Origin: an uncultured Nitrososphaerota archaeon
GTDB taxonomy: Bacteria; Bacillota; Clostridia; Oscillospirales; Ruminococcaceae
Direction: 5' to 3'
DNA length: 11,053 nucleotides
Assembly (NCBI GenBank): GCA_934869045.1
Contig: CAKXAF010000042.1
Coordinates: 1,487-12,539 of the forward strand
The first letter of the stretch is position 1. Every line of letters begins with the position of its first letter. A program made the translations under genes and the position numbers. Of this stretch, positions 6,240 to 11,053 are shown in pieces. A model generated the notes under the pieces. That model did not search any database. It saw nothing but the letters and a program-made list of their open reading frames with translations, and was not told where the DNA came from.

Positions 6240-7498
6240 CGGACGCTTTGATCATCGGAGGCGGCGCGGCGGGAATGATGGCCGCCATTACAGCGGCAGG
6301 TCTTGGCAAATCCGTCCTCCTGCTGGAGCGGAACCCCCGCCTGGGCCGCAAGCTCCTCATCACCGGAAAAGGCCGCTGCAACATCACCAATAACTGCGGT
6401 CTGGACAGCCTCCTCGCCAGCATCCCCCGAAATCCTCGGTTTCTCTATTCCGCCTTCCACTGCTTCAGTCCCGCGGACACCATGGCGTTTTTTGAAAGTC
6501 GGGGTCTCCCCCTGAAAACCGAACGGGGAAACCGGGTCTTTCCCGTTTCCGACCGGGCCTCTGATGTATCGGCAGTACTGGAGCAAGGCCTGAAAAGCCC
6601 TCTCATTGCTGTAAAAACTGGCCGGGTCGTTTCCCTCCTGCTGGAGGACGGTGCCGTCCGGGGCGTCCGCTGTGAGGACGGCGCTGAATACCGCGCCTCC
6701 TCCACCCTCCTGGCCACCGGCGGAAAATCCTATCCCCTTACCGGCTCCACCGGCGATGGCTACGTCCTGGCAGAGCAGGCCGGCCATCGGATCGTCCCCC
6801 TGGCCCCATCCCTCATCCCGGTGATCACCGCTGAGCCGGACCCCCGGGAAATGCAGGGCCTTTCCTTAAAAAATGTCACCCTGACCGTCACCCGCTCCGG
6901 GAAGCCTGTCTTTTCCGAACTGGGCGAGCTGCTTTTCACCCACTTCGGCGTCAGCGGTCCCCTGGTCCTCTCCGCTTCCGCCCATATGCGGGGCAGCCCT
7001 CCCCAGTCCCCCACCGAAGCCTCCTTTGCCTCTATGCTCAAGGGCTGCGGCTACCGGATGTCCATCGACTGGAAGCCGGGCCTGACCCCGGAACAGCTGG
7101 ACAAGCGCCTTCTCCGGGATTTCGCCAAATACCAGAACAAGGACGTCATCAACAGTCTGGGCGAGCTTCTTCCCCGGAAGAGCATCCCCGTTCTGCTCCG
7201 CCGGGCTGGGATTCCTTTTGAAACCAAGATCAACGCCATCACCAGGGAACAGCGCCGCTCTCTGTTGGAAACTCTCAAAAACTTCACCCTGACCCCCACC
7301 GGCTTCCGGCCCATCGAGGAGGCTATCATCACCTCCGGCGGCGTGGATGTCCGGGAGGTCAACCCCAAGACGATGGAGTCTAAAAAAGCTTCCGGCCTCT
7401 TTTTCGCCGGCGAAATTTTAGATACCGACGCCTACACCGGCGGCTTCAACCTTCAAATTGCCTTTTCCACCGCCTGCCTGGCGGCTCAGAATCTGTAA
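6236..7498 (+). CDS. BaiN/RdsA (HI0933/YhiN) family NAD(P)/FAD-dependent oxidoreductase
   Basis: A 420-residue flavoprotein, full length for the family. The N-terminal Rossmann motif IIGGGAAGMMAA (6-17) is followed by the family hallmark LGRKLLITGKGRCNITNN (36-53), then ATGGKSYPLTGSTGDGY (160-176), HFGVSGPL, and the C-terminal FAD-closing segment LFFAGEILDTDAYTGG (388-403) with FNLQIAFSTA. ATG is preceded by AAAGGA at 6 nt and overlaps the upstream regulator's stop. One family member, BaiN of Clostridium scindens, was linked to bile-acid dehydroxylation, but most homologues (YhiN, HI0933) have no proven substrate. Without other bai genes nearby, a bile-acid role should not be assumed. Pairing with a sugar-phosphate regulator is the main functional hint. 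Confidence 0.92.
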   Translation: MTDALIIGGGAAGMMAAITAAGLGKSVLLLERNPRLGRKLLITGKGRCNITNNCGLDSLLASIPRNPRFLYSAFHCFSPADTMAFFESRGLPLKTERGNRVFPVSDRASDVSAVLEQGLKSPLIAVKTGRVVSLLLEDGAVRGVRCEDGAEYRASSTLLATGGKSYPLTGSTGDGYVLAEQAGHRIVPLAPSLIPVITAEPDPREMQGLSLKNVTLTVTRSGKPVFSELGELLFTHFGVSGPLVLSASAHMRGSPPQSPTEASFASMLKGCGYRMSIDWKPGLTPEQLDKRLLRDFAKYQNKDVINSLGELLPRKSIPVLLRRAGIPFETKINAITREQRRSLLETLKNFTLTPTGFRPIEEAIITSGGVDVREVNPKTMESKKASGLFFAGEILDTDAYTGGFNLQIAFSTACLAAQNL

Positions 7499-7510
7499 AA
7501 TCCCATGAAA

Positions 7511-7542
7511 AACGGAGCGCCGTGTACATCACGCGCTCCGTT
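7511..7542. terminator. Bidirectional rho-independent terminator
   Basis: A perfect 10-bp stem AACGGAGCGC (7511-7520) with GCGCTCCGTT (7533-7542) extends past a bulged C by GTG/CAC to a 5-nt loop. On the minus strand it is followed by TTTTTC, a good U tract, terminating the araC-type gene. On the plus strand it lies 12 bp past the flavoprotein stop with a weaker T tract (TTACATTGGTTT). It sits between convergent genes and probably serves both. Confidence 0.85.
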
Positions 7543-7599
7543 ACATTGGTTTCAGGGCTTTCCTCCGCCGCTGCGGACAAAGCTTCCGCTTTTTCTCTT

Positions 7600-8472
7600 T
7601 CACAGATTCTGCCGGTAGCTTCTGGGCGTAACGCCCACCTCCCGCTTAAACACCCGGTCAAAATACGCGATATCCTGGAACCCCACCTCGTAGGCTATCG
7701 CCCGTACCGTCCGGTTGGGGTCCTTGAGCAGCTCCTTGGCCTTCCGCACCCGCAGGAAATTCAGCTGCTCGGTAAAGGTCCGCCCCGTGGCCTCCTTGAA
7801 CACGCAGGAAAAGCTGGTGGCCGACATCATGGCGATCCGCGCCACCTCCTCCAGATAGATCTTTTTCTGAAAGTTGTCATTGATATAGGCCACCGCCCGT
7901 GCCACGGAATCCTTATAGCGGTCCAGATACTGCTGTCTGGCCTCATCCAGGGTTTTCCCATATTGCCGGGAGATGATCGCCAGCACCTTCAGTACATCCG
8001 CCCGGATAAACAGCTGGTACCCTGCTTCCTGATGCCGGAATTCCCAGATCATCTCATCAAAAATCGCCTCCACGTTTTTGGCCGCCGCTCCTTCCAGAGG
8101 GAACCGCGGCTTCACCTGATCCAGGCTGACGCTAAACGGCTCCAGGTATCCGGTGTCCCAAAAGGAGTTCCCCCCCACGTCGGGCTGAATAAACGCCTCG
8201 GTGAATTCCATCCCCACCAGGCTGGTCTCCGAATTTTTGCACTCCATATAATGGGAAATATCCGGCGGCAGCACAAAAATGCTTCCCGTGGTCAGCTCAT
8301 GGGGCTGACCGTTCATCCAGTGCGTGCAGATACCGTGCCGCACGAACCAGATCTGAAAGTAATCGTGAACGTGAAGCGGCTGGGTGAGCAGCCCCTCGAA
8401 GGTATAAATTTTAAAAGGAAAAGTTTCCGCAAGCTCGTCGCTGGCGCGATAAACCATCGGGATTTCCGCCAT
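7600..8472 (-). CDS. AraC-family transcriptional regulator with cupin sensor domain
   Basis: A 290-residue regulator. The N-terminal half is a jelly-roll (cupin) ligand domain with the typical LHVHDYFQIWFVRHG (33-47) and a GSIFVLPPDISHY strand (63-75). The C-terminal about 95 residues form the double HTH of the AraC/XylS family: IYLEEVARIAMMSATSFSCVFKEATG (first HTH) and TVRAIAYEVGFQDIAYFDRVFKREVGVTPRSYR (second HTH and family signature). ATG with AGGAGG 8 nt upstream. Most such Clostridia proteins activate sugar or peptide use genes next to them. It is transcribed divergently from pepT across a 352-bp region whose promoters share sequence with its own, so pepT is a natural candidate target. 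Effector unknown. Confidence 0.93.
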   Translation of the reverse strand: MAEIPMVYRASDELAETFPFKIYTFEGLLTQPLHVHDYFQIWFVRHGICTHWMNGQPHELTTGSIFVLPPDISHYMECKNSETSLVGMEFTEAFIQPDVGGNSFWDTGYLEPFSVSLDQVKPRFPLEGAAAKNVEAIFDEMIWEFRHQEAGYQLFIRADVLKVLAIISRQYGKTLDEARQQYLDRYKDSVARAVAYINDNFQKKIYLEEVARIAMMSATSFSCVFKEATGRTFTEQLNFLRVRKAKELLKDPNRTVRAIAYEVGFQDIAYFDRVFKREVGVTPRSYRQNL

Positions 8473-8508
8473 ATCCGCATCCTCCTGTCGCTCCCGCCTC
8501 GGTGAGAC

Positions 8509-8529
8509 GCCTTTTGCTTTGAAAAAGGC
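8509..8529 (-). promoter_or_regulatory. 5' leader hairpin of the araC-type transcript
   Basis: GCCTTTT (8509-8515) pairs with AAAAGGC (8523-8529), loop 7 nt, placing a stem within a few bases of the predicted RNA 5' end (about 8532). A second stem (8495-8500 with 8504-8509, one G-U pair) follows before the ribosome site. The first hairpin resembles, in position and sequence, the stem at 8628-8647 on the other strand. Confidence 0.5.
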
Positions 8530-8538
8530 TCTGAGGTT

Positions 8539-8567
8539 ATTGTATCATACTTCCGTAAAAATTGCAC
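8539..8567 (-). promoter_or_regulatory. Extended -10 promoter of the araC-type gene
   Basis: On the minus strand TATGATACAAT gives an extended -10 (TRTGN plus TACAAT at 8539-8544). A weak -35 GTGCAA (8562-8567) stands 17 nt upstream. The predicted start near 8532 leaves a 60-nt leader. Sequence from the -10 into the leader (TACAATAACCTCAGAG) matches the two plus-strand repeat copies. Confidence 0.7.
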
Positions 8568-8603
8568 CCTCCACTTCGCCAGAAAATCCCCACAAACGCT
8601 TTG

Positions 8604-8627
8604 GGATGTGCTATAATAACCTCAAAG
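8604..8627 (+). repeat. 24-bp direct repeat, copy 1, carrying an extended -10 promoter
   Basis: The 24 bases, beginning GGATGTGCTATAATAACCTC and ending AAAG, recur without a mismatch at 8769-8792, 165 bp downstream. The repeat contains TGTGC-TATAAT, a consensus extended -10 (TATAAT at 8612-8617). At 17 nt upstream is a weak -35 (CCCACA, 8589-8594). Transcription is expected to begin near 8624, within three or four bases of a strong hairpin. Confidence 0.85.
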
Positions 8628-8767
8628 GCTTTTCCTAACGGAAAAGCAAAGCCCGCCCGTGCGGTCTTTGGCCTGACGGCCCCTTTGCGAACATTGTTGC
8701 GCATCCGGTTCCGCTGACGCGGAACTCCGGCGGCGATTCCCCGCCTGCAAAGCCCTACCGGGCTTTT
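8624..8767 (+). ncRNA. Candidate small structured RNA or leader RNA between araC-type gene and pepT
   Basis: From the predicted start near 8624 the sequence forms a string of short stems, five with 4-nt loops: 8628-8635/8640-8647 (GCTTTTCC, loop TAAC), 8653-8656/8661-8664 (loop CCGT), 8670-8673/8678-8681 (loop TGAC), 8708-8714/8719-8725 (GTTCCGC, loop TGAC) and 8749-8755/8760-8766 (loop TACC, then TTTTC). Further stems are possible at 8687-8702 and 8729-8745. No plausible ORF is seen. A promoter precedes and a terminator-like stem ends it, giving a product of about 145 nt. It does not match 6S, SRP, tmRNA or a riboswitch I recognise. The alternative is a dispersed intergenic repeat (MITE-like) without RNA function. 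Confidence 0.4.
8749..8767 (+). terminator. Terminator-like hairpin before the second promoter copy
   Basis: AAAGCCC (8749-8755) pairs with GGGCTTT (8760-8766) around TACC and is followed by a T completing a TTTTC tract: a compact intrinsic terminator, though with a short U run. The 5' arm is part of a 9-base repeat GCAAAGCCC (8747-8755) that also occurs at 8646-8654, so the 3' arm has two possible partners. It would stop transcripts from promoter copy 1 just before promoter copy 2. Confidence 0.5.
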
Positions 8768-8768
8768 C

Positions 8769-8792
8769 GGATGTGCTATAATAACCTCAAAG
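8769..8792 (+). repeat. 24-bp direct repeat, copy 2, likely the pepT promoter
   Basis: Exact copy of 8604-8627. Its TGTGC-TATAAT (TATAAT at 8777-8782) lies 43 bp before the pepT ATG and would start transcription near 8789, giving a short leader of about 36 nt containing the ribosome site. No -35-like hexamer is present at 16-18 nt, since that position is occupied by the hairpin at 8749-8766, so activity would rely on the extended -10 or on an activator such as the divergent AraC-type protein. Confidence 0.8.
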
Positions 8793-8824
8793 ACCAAAGT
8801 AAGCGCAAGAAAGGAAGCTCTAAC

Positions 8825-10045
8825 ATGAATGAATCCCTCCTCCAGCGATTTCTCCGCTACGTATCCTTCGACACCACCTCCGACCCCTCCGCGGGCTGCA
8901 CCCCCAGTACTCCCGGCCAGCTGGAACTGGCAGACCTTCTGACCCGGGAGCTGGCTGATCTGGGCCTTGACGCCCGCCGGGACAACTTCGGCTACGTCTA
9001 CGCCGCAATTCCCGCGTCCCCCGGCTGCGAGGCTGCCCCGGCCGTCGGCTTCATCGCCCACATGGACACCTCAGACGCTGTCTCAGGCCGCGATATCCAC
9101 CCACAGGTGGTAGAAAACTACGATGGCAGGGACGTCCTGCTCGCCACCGGCGCTGTCCTCTCCCCTGACAGCTTCCCCGACCTGAAAAAATATGCCGGAA
9201 AGACCCTGATCACCACCGACGGCGCCACTCTCCTGGGAGCTGACGACAAAGCGGGCGTTGCCGCCATCATGGATCTGGCTCAGCGGCTGACTGCGGATCC
9301 CTCCCTCCCCCATGGCCCCGTGAAGATCGCCTTTACCCCGGACGAGGAGATCGGCCAGGGCGCGGACCATTTCGACGTCCCGGGCTTCGGGGCAGATTTC
9401 GCTTACACGGTGGACGGCGGCGGCGCGGGCGGCCTGGAATATGAAAATTTCAATGCCGCCTCTGCCTTCCTCACCTTCCACGGCCAGAGTATCCATCCCG
9501 GCTCCGCCAAGGGCCGGATGAAAAATGCTATCCTCATCGCCATGGAGTTTGACCGCATGCTTCCCGCCTTTGAGATCCCAGCCTTTACCGAGGGCTACGA
9601 GGGGTTCCATCATCTGGACTCCTTCCAGGGCGGCGTGGAGCAGACCACCCTGGAATATATTATCCGGGATCACGACCGCACCCTCTTTGAACGGAAAAAG
9701 GAGAACTTCCGCGACGCCGTTTCCTATCTCAACCGGAAATACGGCCCCGGCGCCGTAGAACTGACCCTCACAGACTCCTACTACAACATGAAGGAGCAGA
9801 TCCTCCCTCGTATGGAGATCATCGATTACGCCCTCAAAGCCATGGAGTCTCTTGGCCTTGAACCGGACGTCACCCCTATCCGCGGCGGTACCGACGGCGC
9901 TCGGCTCTCCTACATGGGCCTTCCCTGTCCCAACCTTTTCACCGGCGGCCACAACGGCCATGGACGCTTCGAGTACGCCGTCAAGGAGGAGATGGATCTG
10001 GTTCCCCTCCTGCTCCTGGAGATTCTCCGCCTCAACGCGGAATGA
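8825..10045 (+). CDS. pepT: Peptidase T (tripeptide aminopeptidase, M20B)
   Basis: Cytoplasmic dizinc aminopeptidase that removes the N-terminal residue from tripeptides. Its 406 residues compare well with about 408 for PepT of enterobacteria. Family zinc and catalytic residues are in place: His79 and Asp81 in AHMDTSDAV, Asp141 in LLGADDKAG, Glu174/Glu175 in FTPDEEIGQGADHFDV, Asp197 in YTVDGGGAGGLEYENFNA and His379 in FTGGHNGHGRFEY; PIRGGTDGARLS (351-362) is also typical. The ATG at 8825 with AAGGAAG 7 nt upstream gives the expected N-terminus. An in-frame ATG at 8771 falls inside the promoter repeat and is rejected. It is followed at 21 bp by an SGNH hydrolase, probably in the same transcript. 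Confidence 0.97.
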   Translation: MNESLLQRFLRYVSFDTTSDPSAGCTPSTPGQLELADLLTRELADLGLDARRDNFGYVYAAIPASPGCEAAPAVGFIAHMDTSDAVSGRDIHPQVVENYDGRDVLLATGAVLSPDSFPDLKKYAGKTLITTDGATLLGADDKAGVAAIMDLAQRLTADPSLPHGPVKIAFTPDEEIGQGADHFDVPGFGADFAYTVDGGGAGGLEYENFNAASAFLTFHGQSIHPGSAKGRMKNAILIAMEFDRMLPAFEIPAFTEGYEGFHHLDSFQGGVEQTTLEYIIRDHDRTLFERKKENFRDAVSYLNRKYGPGAVELTLTDSYYNMKEQILPRMEIIDYALKAMESLGLEPDVTPIRGGTDGARLSYMGLPCPNLFTGGHNGHGRFEYAVKEEMDLVPLLLLEILRLNAE

Positions 10046-10066
10046 TCCCTGCCCTGGGAGGCTTTT

Positions 10067-10711
10067 ATGAAAACGGTCCTTCTCATCGGCGATTCCATCC
10101 GGGCAAGCTACGACCGTGCGGTCCGGGAGGCCCTGCGCGGTGGAGCAGAGGTCTTCTTTCCCCGGGAAAACTGCCGGTTTGCCCAGTACGTTCTCCGGAA
10201 CCTTCACGAATGGAAGCAGGCGGAAAACGTCCCCGACAGTCTGGATCTCATCCACTGGAACGCCGGCCTATGGGATACCCTCCGCCTCTTTGGAGACGAA
10301 CCTCTGACTCCCCCGGAGATCTACGCCGCCTATTTGGAGCGGATCTGCCGGCGCATCCGTCTCCTGTTTCCCCAGGCAAAAATGACCTTTGCCCTGTCCA
10401 CCCCCGTCCTGGAGCACCGCTTTCCCGACCCGAAGGCCTGTTTCCGCCGCAACGCGGACATCCGGGAGTACAATGCCATCGCCGAACGTGTGATCCATGT
10501 CCACGGCGGGGAGATCAACGACCTCTACCGTGTCCTGGACGGCGTTCCCGACTCGTATTACTCCGACATGACCCATCCCTACACCAAAGCGGGGGGCCGC
10601 CTGCTCACCGAGGCCGTGCTCCGCTCTGTCTGCGTGAGCCTGAGGCTGCCCCTCCCCGCGGAGCAGCCATCCCTTCCGGATTTTCTCCCTTCCGGCGCTC
10701 TGGGGCTGTAA
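10067..10711 (+). CDS. SGNH/GDSL-family hydrolase
   Basis: A 214-residue cytoplasmic protein with no signal peptide or membrane segment. SGNH blocks are visible: block I LLIGDSIRASY with nucleophile Ser10, a block III-like HWNAGLWD with Asn65 (oxyanion hole), and block V YSDMTHPYTKAG with the Asp167/His170 pair. These enzymes are serine esterases, lipases or carbohydrate deacetylases; the substrate cannot be told. ATG with GGGAGG 5 nt upstream, 21 bp after pepT, suggests co-transcription. A role in removing acyl or acetyl groups from imported peptides or amino sugars would suit its neighbours (pepT, nagB), but that is inference. Confidence 0.87.
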   Translation: MKTVLLIGDSIRASYDRAVREALRGGAEVFFPRENCRFAQYVLRNLHEWKQAENVPDSLDLIHWNAGLWDTLRLFGDEPLTPPEIYAAYLERICRRIRLLFPQAKMTFALSTPVLEHRFPDPKACFRRNADIREYNAIAERVIHVHGGEINDLYRVLDGVPDSYYSDMTHPYTKAGGRLLTEAVLRSVCVSLRLPLPAEQPSLPDFLPSGALGL

Positions 10712-10728
10712 TTTTGCCCGGATTTCTT
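10691..10728 (+). terminator. Weak candidate terminator after the SGNH hydrolase
   Basis: TCCGG (10691-10695, inside the gene's 3' end) can pair with CCGGA (10718-10722), followed by TTTCTT. The stem is short and the loop long, so this is only a possible end of the pepT operon. No better terminator is seen before the nagB promoter. Confidence 0.25.
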
Positions 10729-10751
10729 AACAATATTTTGCTTAATCGTTA
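10728..10751. promoter_or_regulatory. Imperfect inverted repeat upstream of nagB
   Basis: TAACAAT (10728-10734) and ATCGTTA (10745-10751) are inverted with six of seven positions matching and a 10-bp spacer, in an AT-rich stretch about 30 bp upstream of the nagB -35 box. The position would suit an activator or repressor site. No regulator consensus is matched. Confidence 0.25.
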
Positions 10752-10779
10752 GCTTGTATTGCCTTCTTCGCAAAATTGG

Positions 10780-10809
10780 TAGACTTTTCTCGTCTTTTCG
10801 TGCTATACT
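10780..10809 (+). promoter_or_regulatory. Promoter of nagB
   Basis: TATACT (10804-10809) with a TG one base upstream (TGC-TATACT) forms an extended -10. TAGACT (10780-10785) is a 4-of-6 match to the -35 consensus at 18-nt spacing. The start is expected near 10816, about 31 nt before the ATG. nagB therefore probably has its own promoter rather than depending on pepT. Confidence 0.7.
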
Positions 10810-10846
10810 GAGGGCAGAGCGAATGAAAAGACAAGGAGTGTTTGAT

Positions 10847-11053
10847 ATGAAGATCATCCGCGCCAAAGATTATGCGGACCTCAGCCGCAAAGCTGCCAAC
10901 ATCATTGCCGCCCAGGTTATCCTCAAGCCGGAAAGCGTGTTGGGCCTGGCCACCGGTTCTTCCCCTCTGGGCCTTTACGCCGAGCTGATTAAGGGTTACG
11001 AATCCGGCGACCTGGACTTCTCCAGGATCCGCACCGTCAACCTGGATGAATAC
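10847..11053 (+). CDS. nagB: Glucosamine-6-phosphate deaminase NagB (5' part, cut by window edge)
   Basis: Only the first 69 codons are present; the frame is open to the last base. The translated start MKIIRAKDYADLSRKAA leads to the phosphosugar-binding loop GLATGSSPLGLYAEL (33-47) and ends in VNLDEY, the conserved NagB segment holding the catalytic aspartate (Asp67 here, equivalent to Asp72 of E. coli). The enzyme converts glucosamine-6-phosphate to fructose-6-phosphate and ammonia, the last step of amino-sugar breakdown. ATG with AAGGAG 8 nt upstream. A 6-phosphogluconolactonase-type relative is less likely given the ATGSSP/NLDEY pair. Confidence 0.93.
   Translation, partial: MKIIRAKDYADLSRKAANIIAAQVILKPESVLGLATGSSPLGLYAELIKGYESGDLDFSRIRTVNLDEY

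Noticed and set aside
6236..7498. Calling the flavoprotein a bile-acid 7-dehydroxylation enzyme (baiN)
   Set aside because: Family membership alone does not show bile-acid activity, and no other bai gene is in the window.
8604..8792. CRISPR-like repeat-spacer arrangement
   Set aside because: Only two plus-strand copies 165 bp apart, with a structured 141-bp interval, a promoter motif inside the repeat and no cas genes.
8771..8824. In-frame upstream ATG of pepT inside the 24-bp repeat
   Set aside because: It lies in the promoter -10 region, has no ribosome site, and adds residues absent from PepT proteins; the ATG at 8825 has a good ribosome site.
8537..9061. 174-codon minus-strand frame crossing the araC-pepT intergenic region
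   Set aside because: It overlaps pepT antisense and runs through promoter copies and hairpins; the translated repeat stretches (FEVIIAHP) are only the 24-bp repeat read in reverse.
10771..10790. Possible NagR/YvoA (GntR-family) operator at ATTGGTAGAC near the nagB -35 box
   Set aside because: Only part of the known TGGT-N-AGACCA-like palindrome is present and the second arm is missing, so it is not supported as a site.

Overview
The window looks like a piece of chromosome from a GC-rich Firmicute of class Clostridia. A gut Oscillospiraceae-type organism is the best guess, not a proof. The reasons are a Gram-positive heat-shock operon in the order hrcA-grpE-dnaK-dnaJ under a perfect CIRCE operator, consensus sigma-A promoters, strong AGGAGG ribosome sites, and strong preference for C/G-ending codons. 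No transposase, phage gene, tRNA, rRNA or CRISPR array was seen.

Region 1 (1-4980, minus strand) is the class I heat-shock operon. A sigma-A promoter (4919-4947) is backed by an AT-rich UP-like element built from two tandem 11-bp repeats, and it is overlapped downstream by CIRCE (4888-4914). It drives hrcA (the repressor of CIRCE), grpE, dnaK and dnaJ. The operon ends in a hairpin terminator at the left edge of the window. Three of the four genes start with GTG or TTG; only dnaK uses ATG.

Region 2 (4981-7550, plus strand) is a divergent two-gene unit: an RpiR-type sugar-phosphate-sensing regulator and a BaiN/RdsA (HI0933/YhiN) family flavoprotein that overlap by ATGA. The promoter is followed by a leader of about 200 nt. 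The leader has a palindrome at the transcription start and a GC-rich hairpin wedged between the Shine-Dalgarno sequence and the start codon.

Region 3 (7511-8824) holds a minus-strand AraC-family regulator with a cupin sensor domain, and then a 352-bp intergenic region that is the most unusual part of the window. It carries three copies of an extended -10 promoter core followed by AACCTCARAG. Two are perfect 24-bp direct repeats (8604-8627 and 8769-8792) flanking a 141-bp segment packed with short hairpins and ending in a terminator-like stem with a T run. The third is the araC promoter itself, in inverted orientation. The araC leader and the first plus-strand copy align over 44 bp, including a hairpin at the RNA 5' end. 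This could be a small RNA or attenuator leader gene, or a mobile intergenic repeat that carries or duplicated a promoter.

Region 4 (8825-11053, plus strand) contains pepT (tripeptide aminopeptidase) followed 21 bp later by a cytoplasmic SGNH/GDSL hydrolase. Beyond these, with its own extended -10 promoter, is the first 69 codons of a glucosamine-6-phosphate deaminase (nagB), cut by the window edge. Regions 2-4 look like peptide and (amino)sugar catabolism with local regulators; which regulator controls which gene cannot be decided from sequence alone.
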